Positions 41,324 through 52,170 are shown, counted from the first letter of the stretch. The stretch: 64,000 bases of DNA from Yarrowia lipolytica (GCF_001761485.1 NC_090772.1:2726501-2790500), one strand, 5' to 3'. A program made the numbers and translations. The notes: a model not told the origin generated them from the letters alone.

Positions 41324-41986
41324 ATGCACTGCAGTCCTTCCCCCTCCACACATCGCGAGTCTTGCCCTCAGCGAGCTATCGTACCACAGACACAGACAAG
41401 CAAGTGGCAGAGAAGAGCAAGTCACGTGACACAAAACAGCCCACAAGTCTTGCAACCACCATACATGTCTCCGACATTGCGTTCGTACCTGCTTTCGATC
41501 CCGCCCTATTCAACAGTCGGCTATGGAGGGCCTCGAGCTCAACTCGCCAAGCAGTGGACACAGGAAGGTGGCCATTTATCTGCTTCCGAGTACCGACATT
41601 TGCAGTCGATCAAAATCGTCTTTCTCAGCAAGTGCACGCCAATGAATCCAAAACTTGGCGATCCTCCAATCACTCACTTGTACCTGCCGTCACTATGTAA
41701 CGATGCTCTGCTACCAATAGACGCTCATTTGATCAACCAGCGTCTTTACTCACTTCTGGCGTTTCAGAAAAGCCCTGCCATTGATATCCATGTGCCTGGA
41801 GCCGACCTAGATCACGTGATACCTATTCTCGCCACGGAGAAGGAACAGGGCATGACCAACTTGAGACAGGTCTTTGAGAGATGGACAAGAGTGAGACATA
41901 GCCAGGTGGAGATTCCCAGCTCACCGGAATTTGGAGGAGATAGTGGATTTCCACATGACTTACCTAGTTCTCCACCGGACATGTGA
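41324..41986 (+). CDS. Protein of unknown function
   Basis: A 220-residue frame starting at ATG 41324. The first 60 residues are Ser/Pro/Gln-rich and probably disordered. Residues about 75-190 look folded (SEYRHLQSIKIVFLSKC; HLYLPSLCNDALLPIDAHLI; AFQKSPAIDIHVPGADLDHV), and the C terminus is acidic and Pro/Ser-rich (LPSSPPDM). I do not recognise it. It may be a real gene because the folded part is long and of balanced composition, but the N-terminal stretch could be leader sequence if a later ATG (MSPTLRSYLL, near 41465) is used. Confidence 0.5.
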   Translation: MHCSPSPSTHRESCPQRAIVPQTQTSKWQRRASHVTQNSPQVLQPPYMSPTLRSYLLSIPPYSTVGYGGPRAQLAKQWTQEGGHLSASEYRHLQSIKIVFLSKCTPMNPKLGDPPITHLYLPSLCNDALLPIDAHLINQRLYSLLAFQKSPAIDIHVPGADLDHVIPILATEKEQGMTNLRQVFERWTRVRHSQVEIPSSPEFGGDSGFPHDLPSSPPDM

Positions 41987-43524
41987 GTGAGCCTGTGCGG
42001 TCAGAACGCGATGAACATGAAGGCATACAGAAGGCCATACAGCTGCTATAAGGCGGAATGTCGCGTGAAAATCAAGTGGGGGACACAGTCTCCCGCTTCA
42101 TTGTGCGTCATGACTATCGCATACTTCACCTAGCACTTTCACTTGGTGAGCAGGAAGTTTGGCTACCTCATGTGGGCTTCTCTCACAAGCGACTTGTTTA
42201 CAAGTACGAGAAAAGGTACTGTTTCAGTCTAGTATAGATCTTGGGAAACGGCCTCGCTACTATAATGGGAAGCACAGGAATTTCACAACTGGTTCACATG
42301 GCATAGCCTACCACCATCTATGAAAATGACAGAGAGTTTACTTGGTCTTCTTTGAGCCACGTCGTGTGCCACCTCAACCTATGATAGCTGAACCAAACAG
42401 GGCGATTACACCCTCCGAACTCGATATTTATTAATTCATTTATTTATTTCAGCAACCCACCTCGGCCTCTCAGCTGGTCAAGCCCGTGGAACGTCTCACA
42501 TTGGATCTGCAAATAGATTTACATCCAACGAGCTGCATTCCATCTGTTTTGCGTCATCTATAGACAGGAACAATCCCATCTGTTCACTGTAAGAGACTTC
42601 GTCAACCAGTCCGACCCGCTACCGCAACAATTGAAGCTACTGGAGTCCGTGGCATCTTCAAGGGTCGTCCAAGGTATTGGAGTCTGGAAAGAAGACTCTG
42701 AGGAAATCTCATCTCAGACATGCTCCCACAAGATATTGTTGATGTGATAAACCAACATGAAGACGATCCGAAAACCCAAGGATCGCCCAACCCTGTCTGA
42801 TCCCGAACTCTGGTCCGTGAGATATACGACTTGACGGTAAACATTGTTTTCGGCTTCAAGTGCTCTCGGATCCCCGCTCTCCATCGATTGGAAGTCAGAT
42901 TGAGGTCAGTGGAGCGAATGACGACCCAGGACCTTGGAAGAAGGCGCAACTAACTCCCCAGAACACTCAAGTATAGTAGACATGGAGCCCTACTCAACCT
43001 CGAGAAACGCGAGCAAGGAGCCAACTGCAACGTAACCCACGTGACGCCGAAAGCAATGACCAAAAGGAGCTGAAGAACGAGCTCAAGATGTCAACACGAA
43101 CGAATTGCCAAACTGTCTGAGAAAATGGAGAGTAGAGATGATACCAAGACAGGTGCGGCAGTTGCCATCCACAGCAAGCACCACTACAACAGACACGGCT
43201 CCAACCTCGATTCAGACTTGTGAATGGGTACGAGAAGCTGGCTGCATGACTGTCAAGCTCATCATAAGTGTGACTACAGACCGGACTACTGTACCGCAGA
43301 CATGCCAACAATAGACGTACCATGGATAGTGGAGATGATATAAGACTAGGACTTTCTAGACCAACATAGCTACATGCGCGCTCCTAGACACTGATACTCA
43401 CCCAACTTACTTAGCACGAAATAACCAATAAATTACATTACAAAATCAAACCTGTAGTCTGAAGAGCGACCCTCCCTGATTTCTCCTGAAGCTCCTGGGT
43501 CGAAATTAAACACAATCCTTCACG
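41987..43524. other. Intergenic region, possibly with decayed frames
   Basis: About 1.5 kb. A 59-codon frame at 42058-42237 (plus) and short frames at 42690-42800 look protein-like, but no family could be named. No supported gene. Confidence 0.45.
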
Positions 43525-44127
43525 TTAGTCCTCGTCACGACCGCCTAGAACGTCAGCAAGCTCGATCTCGGGGTCCTGACTGTCTCCACTGGCCTCGCTC
43601 TGTTCACTCATGCTCTTATCGAAGCTGTCTTCAGCTACCTCTTCAAAGTTGAGTTCAAAGTCGTCAATAGCAGCAAACTTGGCAGCCTGTTCTTCCTCGA
43701 ACATCTTCAGCTTCTCGGCCCGCTCCTTATCAGATTCACGTGATCGATGTGTGACACGATCGGACTCTTCCTCAGATTCAGACTCCTCGGGCTCTTCGCT
43801 GTCAGACTCGCCGTCTTGCCGGTTCCGTTTTCTAGCCTCCGGAAGTAACATGAGATCCTTCTCAATCTGGTCTGTCGACGACGAAGTGTTTGATTTGTCG
43901 TCGCTTTGCTCATCACTCACGTGATCCTCCGCGACCTCAGTATATACCACAGTCTTTCGTTGTCGAGAACTGGACCGCCGGGAGGTGGTCTGGTTTTCAA
44001 CATTGGTGATCGTGGACAGGGGAGTTCGAATCTCGGTGTTGGCGACGACATTTTCGGCCAATTTTTGCTCCACAAGACTGTTTTCGTCCGTAGCAACAGC
44101 CTTGCGTTTTCGGGCGGGTCGAGGCAT
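43525..44127 (-). CDS. Acidic, Ser-rich nuclear-type protein, unknown
   Basis: A 200-residue protein starting at ATG 44127 (seven codons after a TTG-opened frame). The N terminus is a classic bipartite basic signal (PRPARKRK) and a second basic cluster RRSSSRQRK follows at about 49-57. The rest is dominated by Ser/Asp/Glu (ESDSEEPEESESEEESD) with a charged helix around 136-160 (ERAEKLKMFEEEQAAKFAAI). No domain is recognised; chromatin association is a guess from composition. Confidence 0.62.
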   Translation of the reverse strand: MPRPARKRKAVATDENSLVEQKLAENVVANTEIRTPLSTITNVENQTTSRRSSSRQRKTVVYTEVAEDHVSDEQSDDKSNTSSSTDQIEKDLMLLPEARKRNRQDGESDSEEPEESESEEESDRVTHRSRESDKERAEKLKMFEEEQAAKFAAIDDFELNFEEVAEDSFDKSMSEQSEASGDSQDPEIELADVLGGRDED

Positions 44128-45049
44128 GTTTCTAGCGTGTTTTATCAAGTGTTGTGCAGTGGAGATAGTTGTAGGTGAAAATCACGAGACGCGTTTCAAT
44201 TAAGTTGGTGTTTTGGGTTTGACTAAATGGCACTGAGCGCGAGCTATCAGGGGGAAATACCAGCCGGGATGTTGAATGAATGGCACCATCGGACTCCCCC
44301 GTATCAGGGCTACAACTTGGTATTACTTTTGCAATTTCGATTTTCGGATGCGTCATCATAATTTTCGGATTTTGCCCAGCAAAAGACTTTGACTAAACTT
44401 TCAACTATCGGCTTCAGATTAGCTAACTAAGTAGGAAAGAAAACACTCGAAACCACATCCTTGATAATACCTCAGGAAAGAGCTTCACTGGCATGAAAAT
44501 GGAAAAAAGCCTAGAAATGCTATCTTCAAACACATGTGTAACAATTTGGTTCAATCAGAACGTTTCCATATCTTGATATTTGAATCTCAAAACTGTTCAG
44601 TCATCGGAACCCTAATCCACTGAGTCACCATGGTGAGAAAACGGGCAACAGTAGCATGTAACTCAACGTATAACTACGCTAGAGAGATTTTCGAAGAAGG
44701 AATCAGGTATATACAGAGCTCCAGATAAATTACCGGCTTTATCCGTGCAATATCTGTCTTGGGGGTCCCACAAGAACCTGTCCAGATGCCAACAGCCAGA
44801 TTATATCATCACCCGTGAACTTTATGCGGGACATACATACCTCGGTTGATTGAGAATGATGGTAACTAGGTCCATTTTTTGGTCCAAATTGAAATGTTGC
44901 AATGCGAGGAGGGTTATAGTCACCTGTATAGCGAGTTTTACAAACCTCACAGCCCTGCACCCCCCACATCACCCCCTACTACAACCCCCACTTTGGCCGT
45001 TGAACCTTACTTGTCACTTCTACATAAAGCACAGGCTTCCCCACTTAAC
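44128..45049. other. Divergent intergenic region
   Basis: About 920 bp between the acidic-protein gene and the hydrolase-phosphatase fusion. No supported gene. A frame open from 44879 joins the fusion gene in phase but has no ATG before 45050. Confidence 0.55.
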
Positions 45050-46879
45050 ATGTCTCACAACACCCCGTCCAACAGGTCTACAATGGTGTCTGAAACGAAA
45101 CACATGATCCCTGTGGGATCCCAAGGTGCGGAGCTCGCTGGAATTCTCAACGAACCGCCCTCGGCCGTCGACAACCCCAATTTCAAGACCATTTTTCCCC
45201 CCAAGGTGGTTCTGATTCTCCATGGCCAAGGAGGACACAAGGACTACTGCTACCAACGCATGTTGGGACAGGAGCTTCCCGGAGAGAATGGCATGTGGAC
45301 CTTCCGACTCGATTTCCGAGGTTGTGGCGAGTCTACGGAGGATGATCACCACAAACTGAAGGACGTGAACTGGCCCGAGTACAAGGTGACTAAGCCGATC
45401 CGAACCATCAAACGGGACGCTGAGGATATCGAGGCGGCCGTGACGTGGCTCCAAAAACGTGGTCTCACCGTTTGTGCTTTGGTGGCACACTCCAGAGGCT
45501 GTTTGGCAGCAATGGAGTGGTTCCACAACGGCATCAACGCCAATAAGTTTATTGGTAGTGGCGGAAACACGGTGCTGCCGGCCTTTGTCAATTGCTCGGG
45601 ACGATACAAGACCCACGAAATTTGGGACAAGCTCAGAGAGGGCTATGGATACACGTGGAAGGAACACAAGCAGTACCGGTCTGTGGAGAACTTTGAGGGC
45701 AAGTACACTAAAATGCTAGTGAGCATTGAGGAGCCTACGTCGATTGCAAACACAGACATTCCAGGTCACTGCAAGGCGTTTAAGAACGCAGGAGGACACA
45801 CACTGACCGTGTTTGGGTCGCGCGATCAGGTGGTCAATGTGGAGGATGCTGGACACTTTGCGAACGCCCTTCAGCCCCGACACCATCTTTCCATCATTCG
45901 AGATGCTGACCATAACTTTTACGGTGACGAGTTGCCTGCCGAGAAAGGCGCCGAGCCTGGAAAGCGACCCAAGAAGGTCAATTACAATCCTCGAGTAACC
46001 AAGATCATCATCGACTGGCTCAAATCCGAGGCTTTCCACGCCAGAGCTCTCAATGACATGGCCACTATCGGAACTGTGACTCGGTTTAAGGATGTGGATG
46101 GTATCGACAACTTTAGAGATTATGGAGGGTTCCAGCTCGATTCGAAAACATCAATCATCCAGGGAGTTCTATACCGATGTGCTGACTTGCGAAGCGTGAC
46201 CTCTGCTGGCGTGGCTACCATCAACCAGCTTGGAATCAAGGCTGTGTTTGATTTCCGATCGGAGATTGAAGTCACTAGAAACGGTTTTGGCAAGGTAGAT
46301 GGCACCGAGCGTGTCCATACCCCTGTCTTCAAGAGCAAGGATCTGTCTCCTGAAGCTCTTGCTGAGCGGTACAGAAACTTTCTGGATCCCATTGAGGGCT
46401 TCAAGCGTGCCTACGACGAGATTCTGACTGTCGGAGGCCCCTCTTACGAAAAGCCGTTGCGGTTTTTGCTTGAGAACCCCGGTACACCGATGATTGTGCA
46501 TTGCACCGCTGGCAAGGACCGAACTGGTGTCTTTTGTGCTCTGGTTCTGCGTCTACTTGGTCTGGATCACGACACAATTTCTCGGGAGTACGAGCTGACT
46601 ACTTTTGGACTCAGAGAAGCTGTTCCTCGACTGATTGAGGCTCTTTCTACCGAACGGGCCGAGTGGAGCGATCCTGCCATGGCGGAGAAAATGGCTAACA
46701 TGCTGTCTTCTCGGTACGATTGTATGATGCAGGCACTGGATCTGCTTGAAAACAAGTTTGGAGGAGCGGAGAAGTGGATCATGGACAACTGTGGATTCAC
46801 AAAGGAGGATATCGAGACGCTGAAGAAGAATCTCATTTCTCCTGTGGAGCCTGGGTGGGAGTTGAGCTATAAGATGTAG
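45050..46879 (+). CDS. Fusion of alpha/beta-hydrolase and tyrosine-phosphatase domains
   Basis: A 609-residue single-exon protein. Residues about 45-330 form an alpha/beta-hydrolase: HGQGGHKD (oxyanion region), DFRGCGES, nucleophile elbow AHSRGC (Ser about 147), a likely Asp in FGSRDQVV and His in DADHNFYG (about 287). Residues about 345-600 are a Tyr_phosphatase3-type domain: NFRDYGG (about 353), LYRCADLRS, FDFRSEIE and the P-loop HCTAGKDRTG with Cys about 484. Both active sites look intact. The hydrolase half resembles the yeast YDL057W group; the phosphatase half resembles fungal dual-specificity or lipid phosphatases. Substrates are unknown. Confidence 0.87.
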   Translation: MSHNTPSNRSTMVSETKHMIPVGSQGAELAGILNEPPSAVDNPNFKTIFPPKVVLILHGQGGHKDYCYQRMLGQELPGENGMWTFRLDFRGCGESTEDDHHKLKDVNWPEYKVTKPIRTIKRDAEDIEAAVTWLQKRGLTVCALVAHSRGCLAAMEWFHNGINANKFIGSGGNTVLPAFVNCSGRYKTHEIWDKLREGYGYTWKEHKQYRSVENFEGKYTKMLVSIEEPTSIANTDIPGHCKAFKNAGGHTLTVFGSRDQVVNVEDAGHFANALQPRHHLSIIRDADHNFYGDELPAEKGAEPGKRPKKVNYNPRVTKIIIDWLKSEAFHARALNDMATIGTVTRFKDVDGIDNFRDYGGFQLDSKTSIIQGVLYRCADLRSVTSAGVATINQLGIKAVFDFRSEIEVTRNGFGKVDGTERVHTPVFKSKDLSPEALAERYRNFLDPIEGFKRAYDEILTVGGPSYEKPLRFLLENPGTPMIVHCTAGKDRTGVFCALVLRLLGLDHDTISREYELTTFGLREAVPRLIEALSTERAEWSDPAMAEKMANMLSSRYDCMMQALDLLENKFGGAEKWIMDNCGFTKEDIETLKKNLISPVEPGWELSYKM

Positions 46880-48190
46880 CAAGGAGGTCCTTCTGAGCGA
46901 GTATCTCAGCCCCGTCAGGCATCCCCTTTCACAGCACCTGTATGAAGGTGTACTGTGGTTTAGACGTATACATATATATAATACAGTTGTTAGATGTTAG
47001 ATGACCGAATTCAGTAGACAATAGATGCGCGATATTGTCCCAGTGTAGTATAGTCTGGGTATAGCCTGTACCCTACGTTATCACAATGCGTCTCACTTCC
47101 ATCAGCATCGAAAATTACAGTGTAGAAAAAAATTGACATTTCTGACACTTTCAAAAGAGATACTGTAAAAGATGGTACGTACTTGTACCAGAACGACATC
47201 ATCTACATCAACCACTCTCAACCACGGAAAACGATCGCATAGACGTCTCAAGCCAAGGTTAGGGCTTTGAATGCCACGGAATCGCGCTGTGTAGCGCCAC
47301 CAAAACGCCCTCAGCACCCAGCACAGACGCCGCACCATGCACCAAGCGCAAATACTCGATCAGTCATTGGAGCAATGCCCAATGGGGCGGCAGTAGATTT
47401 GGGCCGTTTCGATCTTGTACGTTTTGGTTGGCTTCGTATTTCACGGGTGATCGACATCCAGTTGAACATTGCTTGAGGCAATTTCCCTTAAACAAGTGAC
47501 AATTTTTGCACAGATAATTTTTCGTCTTTTCACACCCACTAAATTACCCATCACTGTATTGTACGGTACAGTACGGTGATTATAATTAGTGTGCCTGTGT
47601 CAGTGTGAGATTTAAGGTTTTCCAAGTGTCGTGTTTTTCGACTGTCTTGAAGTGGACATTTGGGTTGACTGAAAAGGTCGAAAATTCGAACAGAAGGTTG
47701 TAAGTTGGTCGTGAGTATAAATACCACGTTTAATCCCAATCTGGAAGCTGTATCCCGACGTACAGCTCCTCCAGTTTCCAGCCATTCGCCCCCCGAAGTC
47801 TATCCTGAACAAACCTCCCGTTCTGTTTAGGTTTGTGCACAAGGTTACCGGGGAAACGGTTGCAAGTGGATACGAGATGTGTGGAGAATCAGGGCGGGTG
47901 GGGATGAGGCGGAGGTGATGGTGTTGGCAGAATGGGTATGGTGGTGGGATGGTCACGTATGGGCTGTTATCGGAACGGTGTCAGTCTATTTGACTCGGCT
48001 CTGGGCCATCCCACCACCACATCCACGCACTGTACACATTGCTGTACAGAGGTGACCTGCAGTCCGCAAAATATCTGCAAGAGGAAAAGGAGGGGGATAT
48101 ATATATATGTATATATATACAGATCCGAATTGTTTGTGTCATTTGCAAGTCACGACACTGATAATATCACCAGAGCACGACAAACCAAAA
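46880..48190. other. Intergenic region
   Basis: About 1.3 kb with no supported gene. A GTACGGTACAGTACGG word cluster lies near 47560-47577, and a TATATATATATGTATATATATAC run near 48099-48120 probably serves the downstream gene. Confidence 0.55.
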
Positions 48191-51115
48191 ATGATCATCA
48201 CATACGAATGTCAGACGCCAGACAAGCCGTCCACGGTGCAGTTGGCAGGCGACTTTTGCGACTGGCAGCCCCAGAACATGACTCCTGAAGAGGATGGAAA
48301 CAAGTACACGTACGATTTCGACCCCGAAAGTGGCAAGAAGTACCTGTACAAGTTTGTGGTAGATGGCGAATGGGTGCTTCAGGACGGCGTTGCGACGGCT
48401 ACCACCGAAGATGGTGCTGTCAACCATGTCATTACAGAGGCCGAGTCCTCTGCTGCTGTTGCCAAGCGCAAGAAGAACCAGAAGAAGAAGGCCAAGAAGA
48501 AGGCCAAGGCTGCTGCCGCAAAGGTCAATTCGGATTCCCGTTCGTCCTCGGAACCCTCCTTCACTCCTCCTCCCACTGCCTCGTCCGAGACCACTTCCAT
48601 GAACGCTTCTATGGCTCTGGATGATCCTCGGTGGGTCATGGTTGATCAGGCAGGCGCCATGGTCATGGATCTGAACAAGGCCAGCGGTGAGTTTGATGAT
48701 TTGGATGCATTGATCTCTAGTGGAATCGCCAATGGAAGTATCGGTAATGACCCTGTTCCTGTGGTGGATAAGGGAGCCAAAATTGAGGAGGTTGTTGAGA
48801 AGGTTGAGCCGAAGGCCGAGGAGGTTACTACTGAGATCGAGGCTGATACCAAGGGGGAGGATGAGGAGGAGGTCAAGGAGGCAACTGCCGTGGATGAAGA
48901 GCCTGAGATCAAGACTGATGAAGTTGAGTCTGCTGAAGCCAAGCAAGCAGAGGTTGAGTCTGCGGCCAAGGAAGAGTTTGAGGTTGAGAACACCATCATT
49001 GAGTCTGTTGAGCCTGCTAAGAAGGTCAAGGCTGAGCCTGAAGTTGAGGAGGCAAAAACTGAGGTTGAGGAATCTAAGCCCACTGACAATGAAACCGAGG
49101 TTGCTGAGATTGAGACTAAGAGTGAAGAGTCTGTCGGGGAGTCTGTCAAGGAGTCTGTCGAGGAGACTACTGAGGACAACTCTAAGAACTTTACTGAATC
49201 CGACCAGGTTCTTACTGATGAGTCCACTAAACCTACCGAGATCGAGGTAGCTAACCCTGAGTCCACTGACACTCTTGATACTGAGACCGCTGAGTCTGAA
49301 CCAGCTCGAACTGAGGAGCCTCAAACAGATGAGACTGAAGTTGAGCCCGAGCTTGAGACTGGAGTCGTGGCTGATCCTATCGAGGAGAATGCTGCTGAGG
49401 TCGCCGAGGCCATTAAGGTTAAGGACGATGAGTCGGAGGTTCTGTCTAAGGACATCTCTGAACCTGTCGAGGAGGTTGCATCGGAGCCAGTCTCTGAGGA
49501 GCCAGTCTCTGAGGAGGACGATGAGTCGCAGGTTCTGTCTAAGGACATCTCTGAACCTGTCGAGGAGGTTGCATCGGAGCCTGTCGAAGAGGAGCCTGTC
49601 GAAGAGGTCATCTCTGAGGAGCCTGTCGAAGAGGTCACCTCTGAGGAGGCATCCGAGCCTGTCGTCGAGGAGGCTACTCTTCACGAGACCCCTATTGAGG
49701 AGGCTGCCCCTGGGGTTGAGTCTGAGGAGCCTATCGCTGAGATTGAGTCTGTCACTAAAGAGGCCGAGGCTAGCGCTGATATCGAGACTGAGACTGAGGC
49801 CACTCCCGCTGAGACCGAATCCGAATCGACTGCACCCATCGCAGCCAACGAGCAGGTCTCCGAGGTTGCTGAGGTTGCTGAGGTTTCCGAGAAGGTTACT
49901 CTCATTGAGGAGGAAGCTGAGACTGTTCAGTCTAGCGAGACTGCTGATAATTCGCCTCACAACTCTGGCGAGCCTACTCCCGAGCCTACCGAGACTGCTG
50001 AGGCTATCGAAATCGCTGAGAAGGAGGTAGCTTCAGAATCGGCGCCTATGGATAAGCCTGAAACCGAAGAAATTCTCGAGTCCGAGCCCGTTGATGAAGC
50101 ACCCGTTGTGACCGAGACTGCCAGCAACATCATTGACGAGACTGAAGCTCCCGGCCAGGAGTCTGAGGCTGCAGGTGAGTCTGAGGCAGTGGAGGAGCCC
50201 AAGGCTGTTGAGGAGACTCGCGAGGAGACTCCTAGTGAGTCCCATGAGACTACCGAGCCTGTCGCTGAGGTCGCGGAGAAGTTTGTGGAGCCCAAGGTTG
50301 AATCTGAGGAAGTTGAGCAGACCGAGGAGGTTAAGGAGACTGTCCCCGTGGTCGTTACAGAGGAGACAGTCTCCGTTGAACCGGTTTCTGAGTCTCCCAC
50401 TAACCCCGAAAAGGATGAGGTACCTACCGAGGCGCTCGTTGAGACTTCTACGGAGCCCTCTGTGCCTAAGATCAACGAGACTGAGATTGTCGACGTGGCC
50501 GTTGATGAGTCTGTTCAGGTTGCTGACGCCACTGCTGACGAAGCTGAGGTGATTGAGCCTGTTTCTGTAGCCCAGCCCGTGATCAAGTCTGCTCTCGTCC
50601 AGGCTGGGCCTGAGGTTGAGTCTGTAACTGAGGTCACTGCACCCGAGCCTGAGGTTGAGACTATTGGCGACAAGTCTTCTTCGGAATCTGCTGTCAAGGT
50701 CACCCCCGGTATTGCTGCAGCTGTGCCTGCAATTGCAGCGGCCGCCGTGTCTGCAGGAGCCGCAGTTGCCGCCGTGCCTTTTAGCAAGAATGAGCCTTCT
50801 GTTGATTCCGACGCTGTTCAGCCTGTTCCCCCGTCTTCTGCAGGATCCGAACGCATGGTCACCGCAATGTCCGAGCCTGTGACCACTGATGAGGCTTCCA
50901 AGGCTAACCCTGAACAGACCCCCCGAGCCAGAAATGTGTCATATGGCTCGATCGCCGAGGCCGAATCCGACGCTGGTTCCGACGTTGAGGTGCCATCTAA
51001 CCAAAAGGCCGTAAGCGAACACCGGGGTATCTTTGTGTGGCTTTACGAGGTCATTCTCGCTGGTATTTTCAGCAAGTTGACTTCTCTTTTTCGGCGACCA
51101 GAACCCAGCAACTAA
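48191..51115 (+). CDS. Crp1/Mdg1-like CBM48 protein with long acidic tail
   Basis: A 974-residue protein. Residues 1 to about 85 are an AMPK-glycogen-binding/CBM48-like domain (VQLAGDFCDWQPQNM; KYLYKFVVDGEWVLQDGVAT; DGAVNHVI) as in yeast Crp1 and Mdg1. A Lys-rich segment follows (KRKKNQKKKAKKKAKAAAAK, about 97-116). Residues about 200-850 are Glu/Val/Ser/Thr/Pro repeats, including a 31-residue unit duplicated at 49423 and 49516. Then come an Ala-rich hydrophobic stretch (about 835-860) and a C-terminal amphipathic or membrane-like segment (RGIFVWLYEVILAGIFSKL). The start is ATG 48191; an upstream 28-codon extension has no ATG. Confidence 0.82.
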   Translation: MIITYECQTPDKPSTVQLAGDFCDWQPQNMTPEEDGNKYTYDFDPESGKKYLYKFVVDGEWVLQDGVATATTEDGAVNHVITEAESSAAVAKRKKNQKKKAKKKAKAAAAKVNSDSRSSSEPSFTPPPTASSETTSMNASMALDDPRWVMVDQAGAMVMDLNKASGEFDDLDALISSGIANGSIGNDPVPVVDKGAKIEEVVEKVEPKAEEVTTEIEADTKGEDEEEVKEATAVDEEPEIKTDEVESAEAKQAEVESAAKEEFEVENTIIESVEPAKKVKAEPEVEEAKTEVEESKPTDNETEVAEIETKSEESVGESVKESVEETTEDNSKNFTESDQVLTDESTKPTEIEVANPESTDTLDTETAESEPARTEEPQTDETEVEPELETGVVADPIEENAAEVAEAIKVKDDESEVLSKDISEPVEEVASEPVSEEPVSEEDDESQVLSKDISEPVEEVASEPVEEEPVEEVISEEPVEEVTSEEASEPVVEEATLHETPIEEAAPGVESEEPIAEIESVTKEAEASADIETETEATPAETESESTAPIAANEQVSEVAEVAEVSEKVTLIEEEAETVQSSETADNSPHNSGEPTPEPTETAEAIEIAEKEVASESAPMDKPETEEILESEPVDEAPVVTETASNIIDETEAPGQESEAAGESEAVEEPKAVEETREETPSESHETTEPVAEVAEKFVEPKVESEEVEQTEEVKETVPVVVTEETVSVEPVSESPTNPEKDEVPTEALVETSTEPSVPKINETEIVDVAVDESVQVADATADEAEVIEPVSVAQPVIKSALVQAGPEVESVTEVTAPEPEVETIGDKSSSESAVKVTPGIAAAVPAIAAAAVSAGAAVAAVPFSKNEPSVDSDAVQPVPPSSAGSERMVTAMSEPVTTDEASKANPEQTPRARNVSYGSIAEAESDAGSDVEVPSNQKAVSEHRGIFVWLYEVILAGIFSKLTSLFRRPEPSN
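49423..49581 (+). repeat. 93-bp-period direct repeat in the acidic tail
   Basis: A block of about 66 bp starting GGACGATGAGTCG at 49423 recurs at 49516 with one base difference seen (GAG to CAG). It encodes DDES(E/Q)VLSKDISEPVEEVA twice; a recent in-frame duplication. Confidence 0.88.
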
Positions 51116-51866
51116 GCAGCCGACAAAACTGTAACTAAGCGCGCCGATAGACCTAAGCACCGGCGTACAGAAGCAGCCAGCCAAATCATATAATCTGAAT
51201 GAATGATATCCAATGAGTGATGTAAGATATGTCTACAGTGTTCGTGGGTGCATGAGACAGCGTATGAATGCACGGTTGGTACATTCTTACTGTACTTGTA
51301 TAGCTATTGATTATGTATGAATTAGCATAGTATCTGGACGAACTGGAGGAGGAATCTACAGAATGTACTCACACCTGTATGAATTGGTACAAAAGGCCTT
51401 GTAAATGGGTGCTGCCACCTCCATGAACCTCTTCACTTTTGTGTTTCTACAAGTTCAATTCATCGCGTATAGTATGCTTTTTCTAGATTGAAATTTCAGC
51501 TGGTGCAGTAGCCCCTTTTTCCGCATTCCCGTTTATGACGAGGCTTCCTGCCAGGCCCGTACCTGTATTTACTTTTGCGATTTACTTTTTCATTCTATGG
51601 AGATATTTGAGGGGAATTGATGAGCCGCACGGCTGGGGGTGGTGCTAAAACACGCTGGAGCGGCGCTATTGGAATTCTGAAAGCGGGATTTTGTTTGGAG
51701 CAGCCAAATTGGCACCATTGAACTTTTATATCTCCATGTTTACCTATATATCCTCTGGTGATTGTGTGGTGCTCCATTTTTACATGTACGTTGTTCTCGC
51801 GACCTGTCTCGTGGCGTGAAAGTTTATTTTTGATGTCCGAAAAAGCCCCTCCTTTGGTGTTCTCCC

Positions 51867-51876
51867 ATTGGCCAAT
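51867..51876. promoter_or_regulatory. Palindromic CCAAT element
   Basis: ATTGGCCAAT is a perfect 10-bp palindrome offering a CCAAT box on each strand, about 295 bp before the ATG at 52171. Candidate HAP-complex site. Confidence 0.4.
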
Positions 51877-52069
51877 AATCTCGGACATTCCTCCCTGCGG
51901 CGTTTAGCGTCCCAAAACAGCACCGTCGGTGTTTATTACCCCCGTTGGGACTTTTTCGGAGCCAATTTAGCTTAGCTCCCTCATTCCAAAGTTCCTATCA
52001 TGCACCGATAAAGTATAGACGTTGGGTGCATCGAGCTAGAGACACGATCGGTGAAATATCGCTCAACGA

Positions 52070-52077
52070 TATAAATA
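52070..52077 (+). promoter_or_regulatory. TATA box of the small acidic gene
   Basis: TATAAATA, 94-101 bp upstream of the ATG at 52171. Confidence 0.6.
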
Positions 52078-52170
52078 CCGGCTCCAGCCGTCCATATTCG
52101 ACATCAGTTCTCTGACACACACTCACACAAACTCACAAACACTCACACTCACACACATCCCTCTTGAACA

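Larger units (their letters stand above)
51116..52170. other. Intergenic region with the promoter of the small acidic gene
   Basis: About 1 kb. It contains the palindrome ATTGGCCAAT (51867-51876), TATAAATA (52070-52077) and a CACAC-rich leader (about 52112-52160). A minus-strand ATG frame of 97 codons at 51595-51888 has no recognisable domain and is not called. Confidence 0.6.

Noticed and set aside
48167-49960. 597-codon minus-strand frame opposite the Crp1-like gene
   Set aside because: It mirrors the GAG/GTC-rich sense codons, giving a Leu/Ser-rich low-complexity product; it is a shadow of the acidic repeats.
51595-51888. 97-codon ATG frame divergent from the small acidic gene
   Set aside because: It overlaps the CCAAT/promoter region, and I see no domain or codon bias to support it.
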